In this document: piece by piece, positions 25,108-37,138 of the stretch
How positions within the stretch are numbered: the first letter of the stretch is position 1
Layout: each line of letters starts with the position of its first letter
Assembly: GCA_013398955.1 (NCBI GenBank)
Contig: VWPU01011591.1
Location: 62,001-126,000 of the forward strand
Length of the DNA: 64,000 bases
Source: Callaeas wilsoni
Taxonomy: Eukaryota > Chordata > Aves > Passeriformes > Callaeidae
Direction of reading: 5' to 3'
The notes under the pieces: generated by a model
Told to the model about the DNA's origin: nothing
What the model saw: only the letters and a program-made list of their open reading frames with translations
Database searches by the model: none
Position numbers and translations under genes: made by a program

Positions 25108-26318
25108 CTGTAATACAGAGACAAGTTTATTTTCTGTTTCTGGCCTTTGGGCTGTGAAGGATATCTTATGCTACAGCACAGTGTCAGAGGGACGTGCTTC
25201 TCCCACTGCACTGCTGACTCATGAGACGTCAGTCTTTGCCACAGAAGCTGAGGTCTTAAGCAATCTCTTTTTCCCTTGCTGCTTACAGATACTGTCTTAT
25301 CTTTAATCCATAAAGGAGACTGTTTGAGCTTCATCTAGGAGGTGTGGAGATGAACAGATGTTTATCTGAGTCTTCCTCTTTCAGAATGCCTTAGCTCAGA
25401 GATAGGGGAAGGATGATAAACCTTCTGTTTGTCTTCTAATGTGAAAAAAAAACAGGCTCTGGGGTTGGTGGAATTGAAAGACTTTAAACAAGAAGTAAGG
25501 AGGTTTCGGTGAATGCAAGGAGTTCTTATATTTTTCTTGAAAAGAAGAAATCAGGAACTGAAAGAAGTGAAGCAGGATGAAAAGAGTAAACTGGTATGAT
25601 GGGCAATGGAGAGAAGTAATGAACAAGGCCAAAGCTAGACATAAAATAAAGGAAAGAGGAATAGATTTCCAAAATGGAAGCACTGTTCTACATTCCTTAA
25701 GCCATTATCTCTTTCTGAAGGGAAATATTTAAGCAGCAAACAAAAAAATAAACATACTGTGATATTTCCCTTAGGATGTCTTTCAGCAGATGACTGTATG
25801 GGGCTCCATCAGTAGTGGGCTGTTGTCCTACATGAAAAGAGATTTGGCTGTGCAGGACACCCAGGGCATCCCTAGGAAGGGAGGATGACTGCCCATCCTT
25901 TCACCCTGGAGTTTTGGCCCTTGTACAGGCTGGGGTCCCAGAGCTGCATAGGGAAAAAAATTGGGATGACAAAACGGTACGGACATTTTTGGCTCTCTGT
26001 CCCGCTGGTTATCCAGGCATTGCTCTATCCTTCCTCTCACTCTTCCTGGAAATCAGGAGCAAAGCAGTGCCTGCCAAACTCTCCTTCCTGCCTCAGTGAC
26101 TGAAAAGCTCCTCTCAGTGGAATCTTAGAGGAGAGGAAGAAGCCAGTGCAGGTGTTAGGGATCCCAGGACATCATCCCGACCCCTTCCTTTCCTTTCCCA
26201 TGGAAATTATTCCAGCTGCTGTTATTGGGTTTTAGCTTCAGGGTCTTTGTGTTTGGGCCTCCCCATGATAAAAATTAGGTCTTCTAGTTCAGGTACAAAG
26301 AAGAGAAGGGGAAGATAG
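25108..26318. other. Unique non-coding sequence
   Basis: No gene or repeat recognised. The 25490-25680 stretch is purine-rich on the plus strand. Open frames are short and lack domains. Confidence 0.5.
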
Positions 26319-26405
26319 TAATACTACTAACAATAACAATACTAGCAATGCTAACAGCAACAACAATAACAACAATAATAACAATAATAATATAATAATA
26401 ATAAT
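26319..26405. repeat. (AAC/AAT)n trinucleotide microsatellite
   Basis: About 87 bp of interrupted ACT, AAC and AAT units, ending in a purer ATAATA run. Likely to vary in length between individuals. Confidence 0.92.
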
Positions 26406-29198
26406 TTGGAATATGTTGTATTGCAGAATTATTCAGAGATAAGACAGCCTGCGATGGAAAAAAGGGCAGGAAAATATTCTGGTGTACTTTTAAATACCAA
26501 GGCCTAAGATAATCGGTTTTTCCCAGGGAAAAAACTTTCTACTTCAGTTGCATTGTGTTTTCTTCTCAACGCAAATAAATAATCCCAGGGCTCCTGCTGA
26601 CATCAAGAGATTCTTCAAAACAAATGCTAATTTGGTGTTCCTCACCTTCCAGAGACAGGCTTTAATTTTGAGCACAGTGTGTGAGTGTTCCCAGTTTCAC
26701 CCTCTCAAACTGCAGAAGAAACTAATCCAAGCTACAGCCTGGAAAGACAAATGCCCACTTTAAATTAAGGCTTTAAAATACTCTCTATGAGTACTCAAAA
26801 AGAAACAGAGGATTTGTGTTACTGTCATTATATGACTTGAAACATAGCTGGAGAATCTAATCTAATATGCCACCCTGCCTTGCAATGCTGAAGTCCATTA
26901 AACCAAATTAATTAACCAAGGGGAATTAATTAATTCCTTTTGATACTACCAAGTTTGAGAATAAGTGTTTGGAGTTGTTTTTTAAACCTTCAAATGGGCA
27001 GCTGAGAGAAATTATTTCTTTTAAAGAAGCAATTGAAAAAATATGCATGCTGAAAATAATGTTTTTTCTGTTTTGATCTAAGACTGCTTAGGCTTTCTCC
27101 TCATGTTGTAATTTTTCCTATTATTATTTTTTTCCCTCTCTACTATTCTAGATCTTGGGGTAGAACATAAACATTATTTTATTGTCTTGGCCCAAAGTAA
27201 GCCAAGGCAATAAAATGTTTAGCACAGAACCTAGGTATGGAAGCACGTAGGGAGGCAGCGAACTAAGGAGGCCTTTTCTTCTCCATTAACACTGACTGAT
27301 ATAATACAGGCTCTCACATGGCACAGTGCTGCCATTGTCAAGAGACTACCTTTACAGCATTTTGCTTCTGTTACTTCTTGTCTTGGCTCTGCAATCATGA
27401 AATACAGCATGGTTCTATATATTTGTGTATTTGTGATCATTTCTGCACTCAGGTGCCTTTTCTTTAGGCCAAGGGCCTAAACCACTAATTTTTTTCTACC
27501 AACATTTTTTTGTCTACAAACATTTATTACAGGTCATGTTTATTAGAGTAACGACCATTCGCTCAGTTTTCCCTGGACTCTTCAGTTGCTTCACATCTTT
27601 TGTACAGTGTAGTGCAGAAAGCTCTGTGTTGCAGTTCATGTGAAGCCTTGTCAATGCTCAGATAACTTTCTGTATTTTATGGGTGATACTTCTGCTTATA
27701 TGTTTGCTTTTCCCATGACATCACGAATACAAAATTACTTGTACAATTGTTGTAACTGTTCATCTGTCTGAAGAACTGTTGCTTATTCTTCACCTTGTCT
27801 TTGTGCTCTTGATTTTTCCTTTCTCATATTGGCATCTCTTTCTTTCTCTTTTTATGTTATGTCCTTAGAGATTTTTCCCAACCATATCACCAACATACCA
27901 GAATTAGTTTGAATTCTTATCTTCTTCTCTGGTATCTTTGCAAGTGCCTCTACAGTTTTAATAAACATAGATTCTATTGCACTAGGAAGGTTATTCACTA
28001 AAATGTTAAAAGTTTTGGGTGATACATCTGCAGAATTACAGGCAAAAAAATTTTCTTTTTGAAGGTGGAATCACTGAATCACAACTTTTTCTCTCAGTTG
28101 ATATCCACTGGATATCAGTTTCATCATATAAGCCTCCCTCTCTCCCTGCATTTTCTTTTGCTGTCTGACAAAGTTCCTGTGAATCCCTCTCTCTCTCTCT
28201 CTCTCTCATGGGTTTTTTTTTCACAACTGGGGAGAGAGGACAGGAACAGGAAAATGCCCTGTGAGGTCTGACTGTTCAGTGTTTCTCACTGCCTTCCTGC
28301 AAGTCTGCTGGACCCCATTTCTTCTGCTTCATTGCTTTGCTGCTAAGCTGACACAAACTGCACAAAGCAGTATCTCATTTTTCCTGGGGCCTGGTAAAAT
28401 GCATTTTCTTATTAAAGAACATAAATAGTTTCCTAGTATTGTCCCACCAATGATGAACCCAGTCATTTCCTTCTTCCTGGATGTACAAAAATATTTGTCC
28501 AGCCATGCCAGACTCTTCTCTTCTCGTTATTCAGACATTACAGGGACATGCTACTTGAGGGGGGAAACAAACCAAAAATCTAGTCCAGACATATTAGTAA
28601 AATTGAGCAGAATAAAGAACTGAAGTCTAGACTATTCCAAGGCATCTAATGCAGTAAAATATTTTTTTTTTTATTGTTGAGTGCCATTCATTGTGGTTTT
28701 ATTGTGACCAATGTATTTGTATATATATTCTTGTGAATCCTAGCTAACATTTCCAGACCACATTTAGACCACCTGCTGCAGCACCTAATGCAGATTCAGT
28801 CTACATTATTGCATCTATTGCCAAAAAACAACAATCAATATAAACACAGATGATAAGAGTCTCATCACAGATGAGATGCACATAATCTAACTTGTAAAAT
28901 ATTCAGAGTTAGCATCCATATCTAAGGTTTTCTAGACTCTGTTTAGAGACAGTGGACAGAAATAGGAATTTCTTAGTGGTGTTTTGTCACAGCCTAAGTT
29001 ACATGTTTTGAAAGAACTAGATGAATCATCGATTGGGAACACCTCTTGCTTTGCCTTAGTCATAAAATGAACCAATACGATTGGTATATCCATCAATATT
29101 GCACATATTCCAACCCGGAAAAAAAATGCAGCAGAAAGCTTAGAGCTGACATATCTAAGGCAAGCCACAAACAGAAGCAAAAGTTGTGGATGAGTTAT
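26406..29198. other. Unique non-coding sequence with a palindromic ATTA cluster
   Basis: No gene supported. It includes a perfect palindrome at 26922-26937, a (CT)n run at 28187-28207 and scattered T runs. The stretch 26880-27060 is a possible regulatory element because of its dense TAATTA cores. Open frames on both strands near 29.0-29.3 kb have no recognised product. Confidence 0.5.
28187..28207. repeat. (CT)n microsatellite
   Basis: An uninterrupted CT dinucleotide run of about ten units. Confidence 0.9.
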
Positions 29199-29760
29199 TG
29201 TCATAGAACCATAAAATCTTTTAGGTTGGAAAAGGCCTTTAAGATCCCTGAGTGCAATCATTAACCTACCACTGCCAAGTCCACCACTAGCTCTTGTCTC
29301 TAGATGCCTCATCCACACTTGTTTTGAACACCTCTAGAGACAGAGGCTCCACCACTTCCCTGGAAAGCTTGTGCTGATTCTTGACAACCCTTTTTGTGAA
29401 GAAATTATTCCTAGTATACAATCTAAGCCTCCCCTGGTATGGCTCGGGGCCATTTCCTCTTTTCCTATTGTGTATTACTTGGGAGAAGAGATTGATGCCC
29501 ACCTGGCTACAATCTCCTTTCAGGTAGTTGTAGAAAAATAAGGTCTCCTCCGAGCCTCCTTTACTCCAAGCTAAAGAACTCCAGCTTCCTCAGCCACTCC
29601 TCACAGGACTTGTGCTGCAGACTTTTCCTCAGCTTCACTGTCCTTCTTTGGACCTGCTCCAAGACTTGACTGTCCTCCTTGTAGTGAGGGGCCCAAAACT
29701 GAATTCAGTGTCCAAGTCACATCTTGTCCTACTTTTCTTTGCTGATCCAATGGGAATAAA
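29199..29760 (-). mobile_element. CR1 LINE, 3' end with decayed ORF2 tail
   Basis: The element begins with the antisense terminal repeat TCATAGAACCATAAAATC, followed by TTAGGTTGGAAAAGGCC. On the minus strand a stretch ending near 29287 still translates to the C-terminal part of CR1 ORF2, with residues such as FFTKRVV, SREVVEPLSLEVFKT and VDEA. Beyond it the sequence continues through the phrases CAGCCACTCCTCACAGGACT and GGGGCCCAAAACTGAATTCA, which are typical of the antisense CR1 body. The frame is broken, so it is a dead 5'-truncated copy. The far edge near 29760 is uncertain. Confidence 0.93.
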
Positions 29761-32689
29761 CACAGCCCCTGGAAGTGTCACCATTCCTTGGAGGCTGTAG
29801 TAAGTGCTCAAGCCCCTTCCCCTCATGCTAAGTGTCAGCAGAGGGGTGAGACCCAGCCGAAAAATGTCAGATAACTCTGACTCTCAAAACTGGGTCACGG
29901 AGGACAAAACATTAATTATAAGTTCATATGACTAACTTTACTGTAAGAGGCAGCCTTCTGAGTTGCTCAATTAAGTTGGGGCAATGTTTTACCAGGAAAG
30001 TGAAGACATTTATCAGGCAAGGAACTTTCAGAGTAAATCACTTGAAAATAATATAAAGCATGTCTTTGAAAGCATAATACAGCAACCTTGGAAATTCAGG
30101 ACAGTGGATACACAGATTTCAGCAGGATTTAATACATTATTTTGCATGGGCAGGTGGTGAATGAGATCGGTGAAGGCAGAGAAAAGAACCAGGGACTCTA
30201 TGTAGAAGTCCAAAGACGTAACATTTAAGCATTGCAAGTACACAGGAATCATTGCTGGTAAACACAGCATGGGAACCTAAAGAAAGGAAGGGACTGTTGT
30301 TATTTATCCATGCTTTTCTTGGCTTGATTCTGGATTGGTACAATAAATGGTAGCTCTGGAAAAAAATATATTTGGTCAGGATACACAGGGTCAGACCATC
30401 AGTTTGGAGCAGTCAAACCTTAAGTGTACTAGTTGAAACAATTAAAATATCAGAAAATTGCAAATAGTATTTGCTAGCTGACGAATAACAAACTGACAAG
30501 GAGACAGATTTCCAAGATTTCAGAAAGCTGAAAAACAAACTCTCAGTTAAGCAAAACCCCTCAATTTCTTTTAAAGGAACTGGTGGGTCAGTGAGCAATA
30601 ACTACATCCATGTATATTACTCAATATTTTTGTGTTACCTATATACAGAACCATTAACAGCATATAACACAGAGCCAGGCCTCAATAACTAACAGCCCCT
30701 GATAGATGAATGGATAGAGGATGAACAGCCTTATGACATGAAATGAGGAGAGGCCTCAAAAACTCAGCAGAATAAATATGCTGAATACAGGGAAGAAAAC
30801 TGCTGGGTGATTTCACTGCCATTTCAGGTACCGTAAGAGAAAGTGCAGCTCTTTACAGTGACCTAGCTGGTTTGCCTCTGAGAATCCTCTTAAACATTGG
30901 TCCTGCCTTTCATGGATCAACTCCAAAAATAGAACGGGAAGGAAAGATCTGCTGTTTTTAAACAGGAAAAAACAGTGAGATGGTCTCTCACTTCCAAGGA
31001 CAACCTGAAAGCAGGCAGCAAACACTCGGCTTGCTTCACCAAGTGGACAACACATTAGAGAGTCCAGAAGAGGCATAAAAGAAACTCCTTTCATTTTGGG
31101 ACATTTTGTTTAGAAACATTGCCTTTCTGACCAGATTTAACATTGATCTGTGTCAAGTGGCTGCATATTCTTCAGTGTTAAGGGGCACAGAGTCTTCAGC
31201 TTCTGTAAACTTTAATGGCTATTAGCATGGTCTAAGGCAGCACAGTGCAAATGTGTGACTGAAGACATGACAGCTTTGCAGCCAGCCACATGAGATACGA
31301 GCGGGCAGATTACATCAGTCTTCAGCACTTAACTGTATGAAACATGCTGAGAGAGGCTGGCTTCTCTTCTGGCCTCTAGACTACGACACCACAAGAGAAC
31401 AAGCGTCCCAGAACTGGGATTTAGTCCCACTGTGAATGTGGTGTGTTGGACCCACGCATGCAGAGAAATAGAAGAAGTAGTTGGGTGGCTGATGTGCAAA
31501 TGCCACTATTTTTTGCATGCAATAAGTGTGTAATTACACTTACATTGTTTCCACGTTATATCCTAATTGACTAGTGTATCAGCAAACCTCACAGATAGGA
31601 TGATGAATTTTTCGCCATAATCTTCACCTCAAATTTTCAGTTATTTGGGATCTTGTTATTTATTTCTTTTGCCTTCAGATATTTCTGCACAGACAGGAAT
31701 TACAGGAATTTCTGCATGTTTGGTATAGAATTATCTAGATACAAGAGTTTTAAAATGATGAAAAATATTCATCATAGGAAAAGGAGTAATAAAAGACATC
31801 TCAAAAGGCAGATTATGATTCAAGCTTTTTGCCAAGACAGTTTTTGCTAGTACATTTAGGTAAGCAATGGCATACCTATATATGAAAAACTATAGCAGGA
31901 TCCTCTGCATAAAGGAATAAAAAAATACCTGCCCAGAGATCAACAAAGCAGCCTTTTTCTAGTGAAAACATCCACCAGCACTAGTCTGAAGAACAAATAC
32001 TAAGATTCATCATTGATATTGCTGGTTTGGAATCCTCCTTTCTGTCAAAACTCTTTCAGTGACAGTTCATCAGCATTGGTCTCCATCTTTTTCTTCATTG
32101 TCTCCCAAGGATATATTCCCTTTCTGGTGAAATGCACACAGACCTTTGAAGTCTACTGGCAAATCATCAACTGCACTATAATACAAGGAGTTTTCCAAGG
32201 GGGTACCATTAGTTTCCAGAGTCTGCAGTCCCATCCTGTGGCACATAGACCCACATTGATACAAGATCCTTCCACAGACTTCAGTGGAATTGCACATCAT
32301 ATAATTCAGACTGAGGAAATTTAGGGACGGGTGCCCTTAGCGTTGAAAACAGATGCCTCATAAATAGCATTCAGACATTAGAAAACCCAGGGACTCAGAG
32401 GACTTCATAAAGCATAAAAGGGAGAAACATTAAGACATTGTTTGGAGAAATATGGTGTCAAAAAAGAAGAGTAGGTATTAAAAGCAAACATGAAAAAGAA
32501 ATAACAGTTGTTTTGAAAAGTTGCTACAGTGTTAAGCACTGAGAAGCTGTAAAACCTCCTCAGTCATTCTCGTTGATTCATTTTCCTAAATTGTTACTAA
32601 TTTCAAAGCTACATTAGTGATTTAATTTTACTTTATTGTGCTGCATTTCCAGCCCTTCTACTGATATAAACATTTCTGACAGAGTTGAA
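29761..32689. other. Unique non-coding sequence
   Basis: No gene or clear repeat. Several open frames of 60-103 codons overlap on both strands (for example 32013-32324) with no domain. Nothing else of note seen. Confidence 0.5.
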
Positions 32690-32754
32690 AATTGAGGTGA
32701 CAGGAATTTCACCTCAATTGAAAGGAAATTCTGAAAGGAAATTTTTCCTTTCAG
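32690..32754. repeat. Two adjacent perfect inverted repeats (double hairpin)
   Basis: Arm AATTGAGGTGA at 32690-32700 is perfectly complementary to TCACCTCAATT at 32709-32719 across an 8-base loop. Twelve bases later CTGAAAGGAAA at 32731-32741 pairs perfectly with TTTCCTTTCAG at 32744-32754 across a 2-base loop. The word GAAAGGAAATT also occurs twice in the same segment. Two 11-bp perfect stems within 65 bp is unusual for unique DNA. Confidence 0.9.
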
Positions 32755-33110
32755 GAAAGGGAATGGAATCTTGAAATCAGAGAACAAAGTCTACCAAACA
32801 CCCTGGGAAAGAGATAAGATCAAATGAAATGCAATCGAAAAAATGCAGAAAATTTGGAAAAGGAGTGACTACAACCAAATGGGCTGCAATTAAATGAGGT
32901 TCGGGGAAATGGAGAAAATCTTGCTGAAATTCTTGCCACTGAAATCCCAAAATCAAAGAAGAAAGGTAAACCAAGATAGAGAAGAAGAAATTGAAGAAAT
33001 TAAATGGAAAAAAGAAGACGAGAAAATTCTGAAAAGAAGCGAAAAGAGGCAAAGTGCATGGGATGACAAGAAGTGCAAGGACATGGATGGAAGCTTGCCC
33101 CATTAATCCT
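32755..33110 (+). other. Purine-rich tract with a Lys/Glu-rich open frame
   Basis: The plus strand is strongly A/G-biased. A 70-codon frame from ATG 32894 to 33106 encodes a highly charged Lys/Glu/Arg-rich peptide that would score as coiled coil. The charge follows directly from the purine bias, so I regard it as composition, not a gene. No splice context or domain supports it. Confidence 0.35.
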
Positions 33111-36100
33111 CATTGAAATCGCGAGATTTCATTCCCTTGGCTCCAAGACAAAACTGGTTTTCTGATTACATTAAACAAGAGCATGGATGCCTTTGTGGTT
33201 CATGTCCTTGAACTTTGCTAAGGAGGGTGACCAGTCTGAACCTCTTGGTTGACCTTTTACGGGGTTCATAGAAAAGGCCTGCTTTGTGCAGAGGGTGTGT
33301 CATGGAAAGCCAGTTTATTTAGTGGAGCTATGTCCAGCAGCAATACAAGTGTAGAAGTGCAGGGCTCTGCCAGAGCTGCTTTCTTTTCCAGAACCCCACA
33401 CTGTACTGACACTCCTACCCTTCTTCCTGAACGCTGAAGGACAGAGACAGACAGATCACCTCACTCAGAGGTAGCTTGGTTTACTTTATTACACTCTTAC
33501 ACTGAACAGAATATAGTCATGATCTATCTCTATTCCTCCTTTGCCTGTTTCTAGAAGAATTTCTTTCCCACTCCTTTTTCTTCCCCTTTGCATCTTCTTC
33601 TACAACAGTTTACAACAATATCACATGTAAAAATGCTTCAACCACTATTATTTTTTATCTTGTTACTTTCTACCAAATCATATGATTATCTCCTACTTCT
33701 TACTTTCAGGCACCAAACCATCCCTGACCTCCTTGTTTGCCATGTGTTTTGTCAGCATAACATTTGCTGGTAACACCACATCCTTCTGAGAGCATTTTTG
33801 GAAAGGAAAAAACAAGCAGGTTATTTTTGGTAGAGCACATTTTGTCACACCAGGGAAGAAGAGGTTACTCTGCAAGGACAAATATTTCATGATTTCCAGG
33901 GGACACCAATCTGTTTAGGAGCTGTAACTGCAGGTGCAAAGAGAGCTCATGGCATTGTCCACAGCAGGGTGGCAGAGAAAGCCTGCAGTGAATGACTCTG
34001 TAGTGAGAAACTTTGATGACTTGGGCTCAGGCTGACAAAAGTAGTTGTACTGAAATCATGGAATAAAGTAGAAAACAATATATCCTCCTACTCAATCATT
34101 CTCTCTTGGTAGTTTCTAAGTGTTCTGAACACCAGGTCAGAATCTCTTTTATTTGCAAGCAAGTCCCTATTGCTTTACATTAGCAGAGAATTTGTCCCTC
34201 TCTTTCACACAGGGATGGGTGATATTAAATCTAACACCTAATATCACTCTTGGTTGCACAGTGATAAATCTGAAGTTACTCTACTCTGTTGGGCTTAGAG
34301 TACGAAGTGCAAATCCAACAGGTTTATCCCACTTTTACAGAGAGATAAAAGAAAATAAGTTGTGCTTTCATGCAATAAGACCAGAAGTAACATACAGCAA
34401 AATTACTCCCTTTGGACATAAATTATTTGGATTATACAAATATAAGAAATTAAAATCTTCAGAGGCGAGAAGAGAAGAGTTAAGACACTCTGCCTGGAAT
34501 TGCAATCTATTTTCTTTTCCCAGTAGAAGCTGCCCTGGACCTGATATGCCAGCTGCTGTCTGATATATGTCTCCTGCCTCCCCATATGCTTCATGTATAT
34601 GCTTACATATCACTTTGCAGTCAGCCAGCAGCTTGAAAATGTCACAATGATAGCTTGCTTGGTGACACCCCACACCCTCTGCGCTCATGACTGAATGTGT
34701 AGGTCCCAAATCTACTTATATGTACAAAAAAGCAGAACAAAGGAGGTGGTTTACAGCGAGATTCTTGAGCAGTGCTACAACGGCAAGCTCTGGAGTGAGC
34801 CAACACAGATGATTTCGCCTGCCTGTGGCCTGTAGGGACAGAAGAGACATCACAATCGTGTTGTCGGATACTCTGTCCTTTACAGGCCATAGATTTTCAC
34901 TGGCTGATTCACAGATTAATATCTTCAAGGCCACTCAGGCCACAGAATGATATTGAACTAATAACTTATGTTTGACTCATAAATCTTTCAGGAAGGCATC
35001 TGTAAGATTTCAAGAAATAGAAAAGTTCACCCTTTTTCTCAGTACTTTCTTCCAAATCTTGATTGCTAAAAAATTGTCTCTTTTTATCACTTGCATTGTT
35101 ACACAGTAACTGCACAGTTGTTAACACTCACGAAAATTTACTCCAATAGATTCAAAACTTCTTTTAGTACCTGATTTTTGCTTCCTGTTGAGATCCTTGT
35201 GAGCGATAAACATATTGCTTCTTTCTGATAAGCTAAACAGAGACATTTCTGCAGCAAGGCCTTGGCCTTGTATGAATCATGAAATTCAATATACTTTAAG
35301 ATCTCTCTCTCCTATGCTTTAAAAGTAGAAAAGAGAAAGGTCTTCCATACTGTTGCTTCTGTTCTTCAAATGTAGACAAGACCACAGAAGTTAGCTGAAG
35401 CTACCAGTTTCCAGAACAGGTGAGGTCAGCCATGGGTTGCTCATCACAGACTTTTTACAAAGGACTGCAGCTGATGAGACATTTTTGTAGAAGTGAAAAG
35501 ACACATTCAGTTTCAAGGAGTCAAATGGCCTACCCAGGAATTTCAGCCGGTATATGAAAGGGAGCTAAAGTCCCTGAACAGTCAACAGAGGAAAATTAAA
35601 TGACAAAGACAAGTTAGCAAGCCTAAGAGACGTATTCCCATGCTTTCCTTCAACAGGTAACCTCTGTTTCTCCATGGGGTGATCAGACCCTCTCACACTC
35701 AGTGAGTTCCCACATGGACGTCCTAACCTGGAAACAGTGGGACTCAGGGAAACTCCAAATGTAAATCCGGAAATCCTGTATAGCAAACATTCTGCCTTCA
35801 CAATGATTAATGCACTATTCAAAACAGATGCCTGATAGTGGAAAAATCAAAGAACAAGCTCTAACCACAGCACTATGCCATGACCCCAGTGGAAGGTTTA
35901 CTTCTCAGCAGAGAGTTATCAATATCTATCTGTGGCAAAGACATCAGTTAAGAGTAAAGAGGACATGAACTTAATTTGCTTTGTGCTTGTGTATATTTTA
36001 CAAGGAGATAGACCATGCTGATATAATTTTTGTTCTGACATAATTTTTTTTACTTTATTTATGTCAAATTAATGTGACTTCTAAATGGAGAAAAGCCCTT

Positions 36101-36336
36101 TATATCTCAATATTGTAGGTGTATTTCTCTTTATAGATAATGTTTGCAGTGCATGATGTTTTTAAATAATTTTTCCCCCAGTGATCAAAAAACTCAGCAT
36201 TTCCAACTTTTTCTGCCAGTACATTTTAGATGATGTTCTGTTCCTCTAAGGAATCCAAATAATAGGTCTCTGCCAGAAAACAGCAATTTTGCAATATCAG
36301 CTCACTGGCAGAGTACAGAGAATTGTTAGAAACACA
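33111..36336. other. Unique non-coding sequence
   Basis: No gene supported. The 136-codon plus-strand frame at 34153-34563 has no ATG until near its end, so it is not a credible gene. At 33260-33500 the minus strand carries two AATAAA-like words and could be a decayed LTR, but I cannot match it to a family. Confidence 0.45.
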
Positions 36337-36730
36337 TAATCACAGAATAGTTGGGGTTGGAAGGGACCTCTGAAGATCATCCAGTCCAAGCTCCCTGCCA
36401 AGGCAGGGTCACCTAGAGCAGATTACACAGGACCTCATCCAGGTGGGTTTTGAATGTCTCCAGAGAGGGACGCTTCACAACATCCCTGGGCAGCCTGTTC
36501 CAGTGCTTTTCCACCTTCAGTGTAAGGAAGTTCTTCCTCACGTTGAGGTGGAGCTGCTTGTGTTTTAGTTCATGGGGATTGCTCCTCATCCTATCACTGG
36601 TCACCACTGAAAAGAGTCTGGCACTATCCCCTTGACATCCAATTTTCAGATATTTATATGCATTGATGAGTTCCCCTCTCAGTCTTCTCCAGACTAACCA
36701 GGCCCAGCTCCTGCAGCCTCTCCTCTGACC
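36337..36730 (-). mobile_element. CR1 LINE, 3' end with ORF2 C-terminus remnant
   Basis: The element starts with AATCACAGAATAGTTGGGGT and TGGAAGGGACCTCTGAAGAT, the antisense CR1 terminus. On the minus strand from about 36680 down to a stop at 36413, translation gives the conserved end of ORF2: LINAYKYLKIGCQ, ARLFSVVTSDR, KNFLTLKVEKHWNRLPRDVV, SLETFKTHLDEVL. A further upstream piece (EERLQELGLVSLEK) is in a different frame, showing a frameshift. Of the CR1 copies here it has the best-kept coding end, but it is 5'-truncated and dead. Confidence 0.96.
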
Positions 36731-36752
36731 CCACACAGGAGCAGGGGCAGGC

Positions 36753-37138
36753 TGTGAGGAGCCCTCCTCCTGAGGAGGAAGGAGCAGCAGTGACAGCATG
36801 TGATGGACTGCCACCATTCCCTGTCCCCTGTGTCACCGGTGGGGAAGAGGGAGGAAAAATCAGAATTGAAGTTGTGCCCTGGGAAGGAGGGTGGTGTGGG
36901 TAGAAGGTGTTTTAAGATTTGGGTTTCTTTCTTATTATACTACTCTGACTTGATTGGCAAGAATTTTTTTTTCCTAAGTGAAGTCTGTTTTGCCCTTGAC
37001 AGTAACTGATGAGTGATCCCTCTCTGCCCTTATCTGACCCACAAACCTTTTGTTATATTTTCTCTCCCCTGTCCAGCTGAGGAGGGGAGGGCTGGATCAG
37101 GTTTGCACCTGGAGTCCATCCAGGTCTAATCCACCACA
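36753..37138 (+). mobile_element. LTR-like avian interspersed repeat
   Basis: The block runs from TGTGAGGAGCCC to CCACCACA (about 386 bp), lying 22 bp beyond the truncated end of the CR1. Its phrases GAAGTTGTGCCCTGGGAAGG, AGTCTGTTTTGCCCTTGACA, TTGTTATATTTTCTCTCCCC and GTCCAGCTGAGGAGGGGAGG match a sequence I remember as very common in bird, especially songbird, genomes. I take it to be retrovirus-derived LTR material. The TG…CA ends fit an LTR, but no target-site duplication is obvious and the family name is not certain. No viral coding sequence is present. Confidence 0.6.

Noticed and set aside
32894..33106. Charged Lys/Glu-rich frame resembling a coiled coil
   Set aside because: The composition is explained by the purine-rich tract. 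No conserved motif or gene context.
33260..33500. Possible LTR with AATAAA words on the minus strand
   Set aside because: No ends, TATA or family phrases could be identified. AATAAA is frequent in AT-rich DNA.
34153..34563. 136-codon plus-strand open frame
   Set aside because: It begins at TTG, has no ATG until near its end, no domain and no splice context.
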